The notes under the pieces: model-generated
The model's input: only the letters and a program-made list of their open reading frames with translations
Database searches by the model: none
What the model was told of the DNA's origin: nothing
Assembly (NCBI GenBank): GCA_003586115.2
Contig: QVOM02000034.1
Span: 16,353,289 to 16,417,288 of the forward strand
DNA: 64,000 nt
Reading direction: 5' to 3'
DNA from: Salvator merianae
Lineage: Eukaryota > Chordata > Lepidosauria > Squamata > Teiidae
Made by a program: the position numbers and the translations under genes
In this document: piece by piece, positions 47,252 to 57,629 of the stretch
How the letters are laid out: each line of letters begins with the position of its first letter
Numbering within the stretch: position 1 is the stretch's first letter

Positions 47252-48310
47252 AGAATCATAGAATCATAGAATCATAGAGTTGGAAGGGACCTCTAGGGTC
47301 ATCGAGTCCAACCCCCTGCTCAATGCAGGATTCACTAAAGCATCCCAGACAGATAACTGTCCAGCCTCTCCTTGAAGACCTCCAGCGAAGGAGAGCCTAC
47401 CACCTCCTGTGGCAACCTGTTCCAATGACTGATTGCCCTTACGGTCAGGAAGTTTTTCCTAATATCTAGCCTGTATCTACTCCCTTGAAGTTTCATCCCA
47501 TTGTTTCTAGTCCTTCCTTCTTGCGCAACTGAGAATAGGGCCAATCCTTCTGCACTGTGACAGCCCTTCAGATACTTGAAAACAGCTATCATGTCTCCTC
47601 TCAGTCTTCTCTTCTGCAGGCTAAACATTCCTAGGTCCTTTAACCTTTCCTCGTAGGACATGGTTTGCAGACCACTCACCATTTTGGTCGCCCTTCTCTG
47701 AACTTGTTCCAGTTTGTCAATGTCTTTTTTAAACTGGGGTGCCCAGAACTGGACACAATACTCCAGATGAGGTCTGACCAAGGAAGAGTAAAGTGGGACA
47801 ATTACTTCTCGTGATCTAGACTCTATACTCCTCTTGATACAGCCCAGGATGGTATTTGCCTTTTTTGCCGCTGCATCACACTGTTGACTCACTTACTACC
47901 ATTGAAGTTCGGCTGTCACTTGGTTGCACAGCATCAAACTGAAGAGGTCTTTTTAGAGCTCTTCACAATCTCTTTCAGTTTTCACTACCCTGCATAATTT
48001 GGTGTCATCAGCAGACTTTGCTGTCTCACTGCTTACCCGTATATCATTTATGCATAAATTAAAAAGCACAGGTCCCAATACTGAACTTTTTAATTCCCTC
48101 CACTCTGAGAATTGCCCATTTATTACTACTCTCTGTTTTCTGTTTTTTAGATAGTTACCAGTGTAGGAAGGTTCTGCCTTCCTATTATATGACTGATGGG
48201 TTTATTCAAAAGCCTTTGATGAGGAACTTTGTCAAAAGCCTTCTGAAAGTCTAGATTTACAAGCTGTAAATCTATTTCTTGTCTCATGAATAGCTCCACT
48301 TATGTGTGTA
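47252..48310 (-). mobile_element. CR1 LINE, RT palm to 3' end
   Basis: The minus strand encodes LDFQKAFDKVPHQRLLNK (about 48235), a decayed SVLGPVLFNLF region (about 48075), ADDTKLCRVVKTERDCEEL (about 47990) and [18 protein letters not shown] (about 47880). It continues with [57 protein letters not shown] and [14 protein letters not shown]. The final 185 codons (47335-47892) are open. The 3' end is three ATTCTATG octamers at 47252-47277. Upstream parts have frameshifts, and the 5' half is missing. Confidence 0.95.
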
Positions 48311-48649
48311 ATTGGACGTCCTAGAAGGAACACTGGTGTGGACAAGTTCATGAAGAACAAGGCTATCAGTGGCAGGATCTGTATGGTGCTTTGAATACAC
48401 ATGACACTAAATGACCTTGTCCCTTCAATGCTCATTCAAGGCGGAAGAGTACACCATGTGCAGAAACCCCACATTTTCCTCCACCATACTGCCATAAGCA
48501 CTGCCGTGACCCTTTAGCTGAAGAATGGTTTAAAGAGCTCTCAGCAGGGAGCAGAGGTATGCTGACAGCAATCTTTTCATTATGATAGCACCGTAACTGT
48601 ACTGCAATTCTTTTATTGTGAAAGGGGGAAGGCTCTTCCTGTGTGGGAC
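48311..48649. other. Unassigned; possible dispersed-repeat end
   Basis: Begins with GTGGCAGGATCTG, similar to 21160-21175. No defined element. Confidence 0.35.
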
Positions 48650-48850
48650 CTGCAAAAGGCTACTCATCTGATGGTTATGTAATTGTCTCCAGTATGGGAA
48701 GCAGAATGCCTCTGGAGGCCAGTTGTTGGAAGACTGTTATCAGGGCAAGATGGATGCTTATGCTCTGCCCATGTGCTTCCACATGCAACTGGTTGCCACT
48801 AAAAGAACAGTCTGCTGAACAGACAAGTCACTGGACCAGTCCAGCAGACC
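48650..48850 (+). mobile_element. CR1 3' UTR fragment
   Basis: Matches the CR1 3' UTR order: 'ctactcatctgatggttatgt', 'ctccagtatgggaagcagaatgcct', 'ccagttgttggaa', 'gcttatgctctgcccatgtgc', 'gcaactggttgcc', 'cagtctgctg'. The tail is lost. Confidence 0.6.
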
Positions 48851-49514
48851 ATTTATTATGCTCTGTTACCAGATCTATTCATATTTCCATGTACATGAAT
48901 GAATGAGTAATCTAACATCTGGGCTTGTGGAAAAGCCTAGTTTGGAAAATTAACAGTAATAATCTGGAAAGAGTTTTGAATTGGTTTTGAATGCATTGCT
49001 CACATTGGGGAATTCAGCAGTGAGCAGTAAAAATCTTAATGTTCCTGTTTTGGAGGTAGCTGTGCTGAGGACATAATGAGAGTATAGGTACATGAAATGG
49101 AGGACTAATCGAAAGCATAAAACAAAGCTACAATTGGACATGCAAACAAATACAATGAAAATGCTTATTGGTTATTTTGCAGGCTAACACAGGTCATATT
49201 GCCTGAACTCAGTGGTGGCTCATCACTTTAAGTGTGGGTGTTCGCATGTTGCTGGAAGGGGAGATCTCTGGCTGTGAAAACACACCCCTCCCTGGGTACA
49301 TTTTGCAGCAGTCTGCTGCGGCAAAACATTGACTTCATGGCCAGCGATCTCCCCTTCCAGCGACATGCGAACATCCATGCTTAAACGATGAGCCATTGCT
49401 GCCTGAACTGAACCTGTATATTTGTGGTCTCCTAAAAAAGACATGGGGCTGGGCTGGAACATGCTCTCACTGTGTGGACAGAGTTGTTCCAGTCCAGAGT
49501 GAACAGGAAGGAAC
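48851..49514. other. Unassigned; inverted segment at 49220-49400
   Basis: 49223-49275 (cactttaagtgtgggtgttcgc...ctggaaggggagatct) reappears inverted at 49340-49395 (agatctccccttccagc...gcgaacatccatgcttaa). This is a foldback of about 180 bp centred near 49310. No termini typed. Confidence 0.55.
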
Positions 49515-50286
49515 ATAAATTCTGACAGGACAAATGCAAGGGGGAATCAGGAATACTAACAAGGATTTTGAGGAGCACATTGCTAGAAATATCAAAAGAT
49601 ATAATAAGAACTTCTTTAAGCACATCAGAAGTATGAATCCAAACAGGAAACAGTTGGGCCATTAGATGACAATGGATAGAAATGAATAATTAAAGAAGAT
49701 AACAGAGAGTTGTGATTTTATAAATTAAATGCTAACAATTCACTGGGATCAAGAGTTCTTAAAAACTCAAATATGAAATTACCCATCACCTAGCCACAAA
49801 TATATGTAATATTTCCCTAATATGAAACTCTATGCCTGAAGACTGGAAGGTACCAAATGTAACACCAATCCACAAAAAAAGACCAAGAGGTGATCCAGAA
49901 AACAGTCCAGTCAGCTAACATCAATTCCAAGTAAAATGATGGACACTATCATTAAGGATAAAATTAGTACACACAATGAGGAGCAAGCAGTGCTGAACAA
50001 AAATCAGCATGACTTCTGCAAAGGTAAGTCATGCCTTATTTGTTAGAATTCTTTGAGAGTGTTAATAAGTATATGGATAAAGGTGATCCAATTGGCATTA
50101 TCTATCTGGACTTTCAGAAGGCTTTTTGATAAAGTTCCTCATCAAAAGCTCCTGAATAAACTCATCAGGCATGGATTAAGAGGACAGGCCCTGTCCTGGA
50201 CTGGTATTTGGCTAAAGAACAGGAAACAGGCAGAGTGGGGTTCATTATTGGGATCTGTGTTTTTTAATCTATTCACAAATGATCTA

Positions 50287-50396
50287 GAAGAAGAAGAAGA
50301 AGAAGAAGAAGAAGAAGAAGAAGAAGAAGAAGAAGAAGAAGAAGAAGAAGAAGGAGAAGAAGGAGAAGAAGGAGAAGAAGGAGAAGAAGAAGAATA
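50287..50396. repeat. (GAA)n tract, SINE tail
   Basis: About 110 bases of GAA with GGA interruptions toward the right. The length exceeds a usual SINE tail, so it has expanded as a microsatellite. Confidence 0.97.
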
Positions 50397-50678
50397 ATTT
50401 GTTTTTTTATACCCCACTTTTCTTGGCCGAAGTTGACTCAAAGCGGCTTACAAGGTTATTTTTCGCCCAAAGGCTTACATCTATCTATCTTCTGCATCAC
50501 ACAAAGTGATGCTCCCTATTTGTCTACTTGCAATTACTTGCTTTCGAACAGCTAGGTTGACTGGAGCTAGAGGCCAGTAGAGGGCGCTCATCCTCTCTAC
50601 ACGGCAGACAAGGGCCTCGAACTCTGATCCTCCTATTGAAAGATCAGTGCCTTAGCCACCTGTGCCACCGTGCCTCAC
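50287..50678 (-). mobile_element. tRNA-derived SINE with L2-type tail
   Basis: On the minus strand it starts GTGAGGCACGGTGGC at 50678. It has an A-box-like TGGCTAAGGCACT (50646-50658) and a B-box-like GAGTTCGAGGCCC (50612-50624), a body, then a 3' part TTGTAAGCCGCTTTGAGTC close to TTGTAAGCCGCCCCGAGTC of the LINE at 7330-11853. The end is a long (TTC)n tail, seen here as (GAA)n at 50287-50396. It lies inside the CR1 RT domain just before the FADD motif. The glutamate-rich open frame over the tail is spurious. Confidence 0.85.
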
Positions 50679-50811
50679 ATAGGTAATTAGTGAGATAGTA
50701 AAGTTTGTTGATGTCACTAATTTATATTCAAGGTAGTAAAAACGGAAAGCGATTGCAAAGAGCTCCACTGGGTGAATGGACAACGAAGAGGCAAATGTGC
50801 TTTAAGAATGG

Positions 50812-51061
50812 ATGGTATAGATTCATGGAGGTCAAGTGTATCAAAGGCTACTAGAATGGATGCCTAGGTAGTGCCTCCAGGGAGGAGAGACAGGCAGGAT
50901 GCCTCTAACGGTCATTTGCAGGGAGTCGACAGCAGGTGAAGGTTTATTCTTTATATTCTGCTTAAGAATGCCCAGAAGCAATGGTGGACCACTGTATGAG
51001 ACAGGATGCTAGACTAGATGGGCCATGGATGGATCCAGCAGGGCTCCTTTTATGTTCTAAT
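50812..51061 (+). mobile_element. CR1 3' end inserted in another CR1
   Basis: It matches 51680-51905 segment by segment (TTCATGGAGGTCAAGTGTATC; GATGCCTAGGTAGTGCC; GAATGCCCAGAAGCAA; GACTAGATGGGCC; TTTTATGTTCTA). It interrupts the host CR1 coding between the SDCKELHW block and TKCKVMHIG. It is heavily 5'-truncated. Confidence 0.85.
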
Positions 51062-51913
51062 CTTACTAAGTGCAAAGTAATGCATATTGGGGCAAAGAAC
51101 CCCAATGACGCCTATAAACTTATGGGGGCTGAGCTTTCTTTGACAGATCAGGAAAGTGATCTTGGGGTCCTGGTAGGCAGCTCTATGAAAGTGTTGACTC
51201 AGTGCACAGCTGCAGCAAAAAAAAGCAAATTTAATGCTAGGAGTAATTAGGAAGGGAATAAAGAATATGTCAGCAAGCATCATGTCTTTATCAATCTATG
51301 GTGGGGGCACATTTAGAATACAGTGTACAATTTTGATCAGCACACCTGAGAGAGAATATTGTAAAACTGGAGAAAGTGCTGAAAAGAGCAGCCAAAATGA
51401 TGAAAGAACTGGAATATCTCCTGCACAAAATCAGGCTGCAGTGTTTAGGCCTTTTCAGATTTGAAAGATGATGTTTAAAGGGGGACCTGACTGATGTATA
51501 TAAAACCTTACATGGTGTGGAAAAAGTGGATAATTATTTTCTGTATTGCACAACACTAGAATTAGGGGACATTCTATGAAGCTGATGGGCAAGAGAGTTA
51601 TGACTAACAAGGGGAATAATTTTTTCACCCAGAGGATCACTGGTCTGCAATGAATCTGGATAGCTTCAAGAAAAATAAAGAGGGGATTAGACAAATTCAT
51701 GGAGGACAGGTATATCAATGGCTAGTAGGATTGATGCCTAGGTACCAACTCCAGTTTGGAGAGACACCATTTAGGAAGAGGCGAAAGTTTTGGCTTTGTC
51801 TTCTGCTTGAGAATGCCCAGATGCAATTGGTGGGTCACTGTGTGAGAAAGGATGCTGGATTAGATGGGATCTGGCCTAATCCATCAGGGCTTCTCTTATG
51901 TTCTTATGTTCTT

Positions 51914-52314
51914 CCTCATCTCCATTTCAGAGCAGGAAGGCACCATTTTCTGTGGTGGCTTCATATGGGATGGGAGGAAACCACTTTGGAGCAAAAATGC
52001 CTCTGCAAGCAATCACATTGGATAATGGTCCACATGATCACTTCAAAGGTACCTGCTGCTGTCAAAAATGGAGATGGGGCAGCAGGGGGCACCTTCTTGG
52101 CACAAATGCACCATTTTAAGGTAAGTGGAGACACAACCAAAGATATCCCACATTCCCTAGTGCTCATGCTGGAAGGTTCAATCAGCAACTGTGGGCAAAG
52201 AATCTTTCAGAAATGTTGGCTTGTTGTCAGCAACATTCTCCATTAAGGATCTCAAGCAGGTTCCTTGGCACATAGCTTGGAAACAACTCTACCACCACAG
52301 TGTTAGTGTGCATA
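51914..52314. other. Unassigned sequence
   Basis: Open on the + strand up to 52246 in one frame, but its start lies in the CR1 3' UTR and no domain is recognised. Confidence 0.4.
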
Positions 52315-52490
52315 GCTTCCTGTCTTCTCCTGGCTCAAACACTAAACTTGGTGACCTTGGCCAACTCATTTAGCCTCTTCTGCCCTCTGTTCTCCCATCT
52401 GCAAAATGAGGATATTGACATTTGCATTCTCATATAAAGTGCTTTTAGATCTATGGATGGATGAAAAGCGCTAAGTAAACCAAAACTCCC
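52315..52490 (+). mobile_element. Ancient MIR/L2-type SINE relic
   Basis: GGTGACCTTGGCCAACTCA, then TTAGCCTCTTCTGCCCTCTG, then CATCTGCAAAATGAGGATA follow the MIR core order. AAGTGCTTTTAGATC and GATGAAAAGCGCTAAGTAA follow the L2/MIR 3' end order. MIR-like repeats are old in amniotes, so this is one of the oldest datable insertions here. Confidence 0.72.
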
Positions 52491-53190
52491 AATTAAATTA
52501 ATTGAAGAAAAAGAGTCAGGTCAATCCTTTAGCAAGCTTCATTTCCGCACCTCTTAAATTTCTCCTGTCTTGTTATTGAACACCCCATTTATTCTGTGCA
52601 ATGCATGCTTACCCACAGAGCTGCACTCCCCAGGTCAGGGCTAAGGTACTTCCTTAGGGTAGAATACAAGATGCTTACACTGCTAATTTGGGGGCTTTCA
52701 GGGAAAAAAAAAGTGTGTTGGACTTTAAGCATAAAGGGCAATCAATCCTTCCCAGATCAAAACTCTCTTTTTCACTCTTTCTTAAACACAAGCACATTAA
52801 AATTAAGTGGTATAAAATGAAACCTTTCTGCCACATCATAGAGTCAATAATTTATACATATGATGAAAATAAATTTAGCTGAGAAAATCATCCCGAGTAA
52901 GAGGCACTGTCGGTTTCAGTTTCAAATGAAAGAAGAATAACATGTGCATATGGGAATTTCTACACACTCATAAGCCGTAGGTGGTGATATGAGTGCATGA
53001 TATACTTTTAGAAATGTGACTGCATGGTTGTCATGTAACAGGTTCCAGCAAAGGTACATCAGCATTATAAATGCAGTGCAGCTCTACATTTCAAAAATAA
53101 GCTAAATTATTGAACTAAAGCTTTGTACTGCTTCAAGGATGCCTTAACAAAATGATTTCCCTCCACTTAATCACTAGCATTTAGGCTGTC
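52491..53190. other. Unassigned AT-rich sequence
   Basis: No gene or repeat recognised. Confidence 0.4.
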
Positions 53191-53193
53191 TGT

Positions 53194-53240
53194 TGCCTAT
53201 CTTGGAAGCTAAGGAGGGTTAAGCCTAGTTTGTACTTGAC
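53194..53240 (+). repeat. 5S rRNA-derived segment, left arm
   Basis: CTTGGAAGCTAAGGAGGGTT, then AAGCCTAGTTTGTACTTGA, follows the internal-promoter part of 5S rRNA (box A to box C region). 5S-derived SINEs are known in vertebrates. Only this part is present, immediately left of a MITE. Confidence 0.7.
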
Positions 53241-53247
53241 TGAAGGA

Positions 53248-53664
53248 GGGCCTTTCTGCATTGCCCCTTATCCTGGAACATATTCTGGAATAAGGGGAAG
53301 TAGTCCTAATGATAGTGTGGACTGGGCCAAGCCCTACCCCATGAAGGTTGGATGAAGCATGGACCAGGCTAGCTGTGCTAATGGTGCCCTAATCTGATTT
53401 AGTTGCAGATCTTTTTAAAGAGGTCTGCAATTGACCCAGTGCCAGCATACTAGACCACTTTTGCTCCCAACCTTGTAGCCTTGCCACTGCCTCCAAGGGC
53501 TTTACAGAGGTAGTAGCAAGGACTAGAGTGGAAAGGGCTGTCCAAATGTGGGCTGCCCTGTTCCAATTCATCAGCAACCCATCCCAGATTGGGATAAATT
53601 GCTGATCCCAGGATGGGGTGGCCTGTTCTGCCTCACAACACTACACATAAATGTGGAAAGGGCC
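53248..53664. mobile_element. Harbinger-like MITE between inverted 5S arms
   Basis: It begins GGGCCTTTCTGCATTGCC and ends AAATGTGGAAAGGGCC, inverted. The interior has inverted blocks (ATCCTGGAACATATTCTGGA near the left; a 'cccatcccagattgggataaattgctgatccc' block at 53578-53610). TGA occurs at 53241-53243 and 53665-53667, but four bases separate the first from the terminus, so the duplication is uncertain. Confidence 0.55.
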
Positions 53665-53670
53665 TGAGAG

Positions 53671-53710
53671 ATTAACAAGGCCTAATCCTGCTTAGTTCCC
53701 AAGATAGGCA
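53671..53710 (-). repeat. 5S rRNA-derived segment, right arm
   Basis: The reverse complement reads TGCCTATCTTGGGAACTAAG, then CAGGATTAGGCCTTGTTAAT, the same 5S part as the left arm but on the opposite strand. The two arms share GCCTATCTTGG and CTAAG with few changes. Confidence 0.68.
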
Positions 53711-53739
53711 ATGGGAAGCCTATGTACCAGACATTAAGT

Positions 53740-54552
53740 GGAAAGAATGCTTGAAGTAAGTATCAGTAAGGTCACCAGAAGTTGAGCTCTCACCAGTGAC
53801 ATCTTTCTATTCTGGGACCTCCAGAATAGAGCTTGACCTTGAAAAGCTTCTGAGGTTGGAATGTGGTTCACAATTGAATAGGTTACGACAGGAAAATTCC
53901 AGGGCTGTAATCCAGAATGGGAAGGTGAATAAAAAGCCATTAAAAGGAGACGACAAACTATATCTACATTGTTCCCCCAAAATCTCACAAGGATATTACT
54001 ATGTTATCACTAGGAATTGGGCTGAACTCAAAAAGCAGCTGAATGCCTGAGCTGACTCTATTGAAAAGCGTTTTGCATGAGCCGATGTGAGAATCCACAA
54101 ACCACTCTGTACTGGTGCCTATTTTACAGGACATGCAATGTCCCAAGATAGGATTGTTTGATTGTGTATTTATCCCCACTGCCACCTCCATCTTTCAGGT
54201 CAGTGCAAACTCTCCTTTGTATTTTACACTCATTGAAATGCTGGAAATGAGACTGAGACAGAATATTTATCCCACAGTATTCTATAGATTGATGAAAAAT
54301 TGAATTCAGAGATTCATATTCCTAGGATAGCAGAATCACCAAGTGATGTAAGTGCATGTATGAATCTCCAGGGTCTTCCAGGGTGTATTCACACATAGCA
54401 AAAATATCATCTCAGAAGTGCCCTAGGGCCTTTATGTACTTGCTGGTATTCCTTATCAGCAAATGCACTAAGGGCCTTCCTTCCAAACATTGGTGTGGGA
54501 TATTGAAGACCCCGTCCACCACTAGAACACTGGATCACCTGTAGTTCTCAGT
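53740..54552. other. Unassigned sequence
   Basis: An 84-codon frame at 53796-54050 has no domain I recognise. No repeat seen. Confidence 0.4.
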
Positions 54553-54731
54553 GGCCCTTTCTGCACTTGGACTTGTTCCAGATTATATCTCAGAATGGGG
54601 ACCTGTCATCTGCATGCTAGTGCAGACTATGGTAGCCCTGGATAAGACCTTTCATAGTTTGCACTAGCATGTGGATAGCAGGTCCCTATTCTGGGATACA
54701 ATCCGGAATAAGGCCAAGTGCAGAAAGGGCC
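54553..54731. mobile_element. Foldback MITE, Harbinger-like
   Basis: A 179-bp element begins GGCCCTTTCTGCACTTGG and ends CCAAGTGCAGAAAGGGCC, an 18-base perfect terminal inverted repeat. It is highly similar throughout to the copy at 45336-45515. Flanks AGT and AAT differ at one base. The cleanest family member for building a consensus. Confidence 0.88.
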
Positions 54732-54732
54732 A

Positions 54733-55092
54733 ATATCAAAGGTATCAAAGGTATCATAGATACATGTTTACTAGCAGGCTGTGGTCTGGAATATAGAGGC
54801 ATGGTTCAGAGTATCAGGGGTCCCATTTTGGTGATGCACCAAAACCACGCCAATGAAAATGGGTTCCCTGAGAGCTCTGAAGCTAGGAACTTTTGATCCT
54901 AGTCCTCTGGAATCCTTGCAGCCTAGTCCCAAAGATCATGTGAGCTTCAGGGCTGGTGCAGGTGCTGGTCTGGACCAGCACTGTCATGAAGATGGCACTG
55001 TTCCAGACCATGCCTCCTCATAGTATAAACCAATGGGACTTGCTGATTCAGACCACTGGTTCAGACCATGGTGAAGCAGTGCAGAAAAGCCC
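54733..55092. mobile_element. Composite Harbinger-like fragment with 9-bp repeats
   Basis: It opens with tandem GTATCAAAG units (54733-54758). It continues with blocks shared with 1850-2153 ('accccattttggtg', 'gctctgaagctagga', 'gagcttcagggctggtgcagg', 'ctggtctgga', 'agatggcactgttccagacca'). It ends AGTGCAGAAAAGCCC near 55092. The left terminus is not clear. Confidence 0.55.
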
Positions 55093-55964
55093 AAGAGACA
55101 GTGGTGTGTGTGGCCAATTTCTTTTCTTCCCATCTCTAATCCATTTTTTCAGCCTGGAATGCTCATGACATGAGAAGAAACAGACTAGCATGTGAACAAT
55201 CCCACCAGCAAACCACCTCTAGGTTACCTCTGAGCCATCTTTGAGCTGCTTTTCTTTTTTTACTATAAACATGGCCGAAAGCCCTTCCCACGTGCTAGTA
55301 TGGACTATGGCAGGTTTGCCCCCCCCCCGTTACGCTTTGTCCCCATTGAATGAAGCAGTGATTAAAATACAGTGCCAAAATGGAGCACCCATATTCCAGA
55401 TTATGGAGAGCATGAAGACAGCATGTCCCCATTGGCCAGAGTACAAAAGACCCTTATAAAACAGTATAAAACTCATTGGTTTCTACATTTCAGTGTTCAA
55501 AGATCATCTTTGACTGTCATTATTTTTCACAAGGATGAAAAAATAGTAAAACTTTGTACATTGAGTCATCAAAACCTGACATAAACACCAAAGAAGAAAA
55601 TAAAGAAATAATCAAGTATATAACTGAACAAAAGAGTGAGAAAGGGTTAAGGGACTAGGAGAGATAAGGAGGGCGTTTTCACTTTCAAGAAGACAGTAAA
55701 GTAAGTTAAATTGTGCACAGCTGGTGAAAGATAATGACAACCAAAGATAGTGTTTGAACACTGAAATGTATTGTCTAATTTTGTACATGCCAGTGAGTTT
55801 TACACTGTTTTATTTTATTGCACAATAAAGGAGTGGTCTGGATAAAACAAGAAGTTTTATGGAATATGCGCATCGCATCACCAACATAGCAACTTTAAGG
55901 AACTCTCAAAATACTATGGTACTGTACTTTATGTTACACTGCACCTGCGCACAACAAAACAAAG
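55093..55964. other. Unassigned sequence
   Basis: 55180-55250 resembles 16550-16620 (GTGAACAATCCCA...ATCTTTGAGCTGC), so a partial copy of the GGCTGTG MITE is likely. A C run lies at 55320-55327. No gene seen. Confidence 0.4.
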
Positions 55965-56137
55965 GCTTAGAGGTGGTAGCATCCATACAGTAGTGCTTCT
56001 AACACACATTAAAGGCCAGAAAATGCACTTTTAAAGGTGTTTATCGTGAATTAGAGTTGAGATGAGAGCACTAGTGTCCACATCCTATCATCTCTAAGCT
56101 GCTTTCAAGTCATCTTTTCATGTGTGCAGCTCCAGCC
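55965..56137 (+). repeat. Dispersed repeat, copy 2 (pair at 16100)
   Basis: AGGTGGTAGCATCCATACAG and ACATTAAAGGCCAGAAAATG match the inverted copy at 16100-16225. The right end is GTGTGCAGCTCCAGCC. The part around 56095-56115 (AAGCTGCTTTCAAGTCATC) resembles the GGCTGTG MITE at 16600. A related MITE is likely. Confidence 0.5.
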
Positions 56138-56377
56138 TTTATTTCATACTTAAGACTGCACTTTTTAAAAAATAGAGGTGCTTGTGGTGATGGATGATTG
56201 GTATATTAAGTACAAGATGCATGTACATGATTTCTACTGGATGAGTAGTATTAATACATAAACAGTAAAATCAGGTGATATTTTTTAAAAACATGGATTT
56301 GCATATTTTTAATTTAGAAACAAATGCACCATATTTGGGCATAAAAGCTATGCAGACAATTGATATATGTTTAGATA

Positions 56378-56520
56378 AACAGGCCTTTGAGTGACCTCCT
56401 GGTGACCATATAGATACATCTATACAGTTTTCTTGGCAAGAATGCCAGGGATTGAACCTGGAACCTTTGGCTCACAAAGCAGATGCTTTACCATTATGCT
56501 ATGGCAACTTCCTACGTGAT
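56378..56520 (-). mobile_element. tRNA-derived SINE with BovB-like tail
   Basis: On the minus strand, the A box TAGCATAATGG (56491-56501) and B box GGTTCAATCCC (56448-56458) both fit the Pol III consensus, 33 bases apart. The 5' end is near 56515. The 3' part ('atggtcaccaggaggtcactcaaaggcc') resembles the BovB-type tail of Sauria SINEs. The acceptor ends do not pair and the body continues past the tRNA-like part, so it is a SINE and not a tRNA gene. Confidence 0.72.
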
Positions 56521-57629
56521 GCACATATATGTGCATACCCTATGAAAACATAGGCCTCCATGAATACACTTGATGCATATTGTGTCCATGCAATAATACG
56601 TTCAATTGATATGGTAGGCTGAAAAACCAACCACGTACAGTTGGTTCCTTTCATTTGCATAATATATAGAATGTGGATATATGGCATACATTTGTATTCT
56701 GAGTTTATGGAAAAGCTAAAATCTCTCAATTCAAAACCAAAGCTACCATGAACCTTAATTCTGTGTTGTTGTTTTAAATTAACATAGTAAGGAACATATG
56801 CCATTCCCAGAGCAAGGGTTAATTCTATTAGCCTTTAGAAGAAGAGACAGCATGAGAGACTGTCTATCAAGAAGATATTATTGCAAGACACTATCAGTGA
56901 CTCATATTTCTAAATTGTAATCTTCTCAGAAAGCTCTAAGGAGACTTGACTGAGCTAAGATAATCTTATTCAGCCCCTACCACAGGGTTCACTGCTTGCT
57001 TGGACCCACTGGCACATTTGGAATTTTGAGAGTTTGAAATGATCATGGCTTCTTTGGCTTACTTCCTTTCCCCAGATTACTCTGTTCTCCTGCAAGAGGG
57101 AAGGATATACAAAAAGATCATTAGTTTTTCACATGGCCGTTTCGTAACCTCCCCCACAGTCACTCAGGGCCATAGCAGGCAAATGTCTACCTACCTGTAT
57201 GGGTGGGCATACAGTCTCATGCTCTCAATTAGCCTATGAGTAGCCACAATCATTCTATGAGTTGGCACACCCTTGGGAAAGTTGTGGTGACACATTTACC
57301 CTGTCCCCTGCATATCCCCTACAGAGAGGATATGGAAAGCACCTTATGGGCCAGTTTCCACCCAGACCAATTTTGTGAAGGACCAAAAACGGTCACCTTC
57401 CAGGGCGGGCTATTTCCAGTGCCTTGCAAAAGTGCCCTGTGTGGTAACCTCACTGCTATAAGAGTGGTCCTCTACAGCAGCAAAGTTTCCAGAGGCCAGG
57501 AGCCACTGCAGGGCACACAAACGGCAGCAGCTCACAGTCTCCTGCCCCAGATTTCTGCTGCATGCATCCCCTATCTACATGCAGCATCTATTAGCAGTAA
57601 CGCTGTAATGCAGCCCATAGCATAGGAAT
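56521..57629. other. Unassigned sequence
   Basis: A 129-codon frame at 57236-57625 has a moderately GC-rich composition but no recognisable domain, and runs into a repeat. Not called as a gene. Confidence 0.4.

Larger units (their letters stand above)
49515..51913 (+). mobile_element. CR1 LINE (TTATGTTC tail), host of nested insertions
   Basis: The order of coding blocks is KDFEEHIARNIKRYNKN (49560), decayed linker, NTNPQKKTKR equivalent (49860), MMDTIIKDKIST (49940), NQHDFCKGKSCLIC (50000), LDFQKAF...KVPHQKLLNKLI (50105-50165), GSVFFNLFTNDLE (50255), SINE, VKFVDVTNL with FADD decayed (50700), VVKTESDCKELHW (50735), CR1 3' end, TKCKVMHIGAKNPNDAYKL (51065), LSLTDQESDLGVLVGSSMKVLTQC (51140) and the decayed C-terminus. 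The 3' UTR runs to a tail of TTATGTTC units at 51895-51913. Stops and shifts are frequent. It is the most complete CR1 in the window despite two interruptions. Confidence 0.9.

Noticed and set aside
50053..50441. Frame with a glutamate or serine run
   Set aside because: It joins a CR1 RT relic to the (GAA)n SINE tail; not a gene.
53194..53240. Possible 5S rRNA gene
   Set aside because: Only about 50 bases of the internal region are present, with no 5' or 3' gene ends; a SINE-type fragment fits better.
56442..56515. Possible tRNA gene on the minus strand
   Set aside because: Pol III boxes are good, but the acceptor stem does not pair and the sequence continues into a SINE tail.
57236..57625. 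129-codon + strand frame
   Set aside because: No domain recognised and it runs into a foldback repeat; not supportable as a gene.
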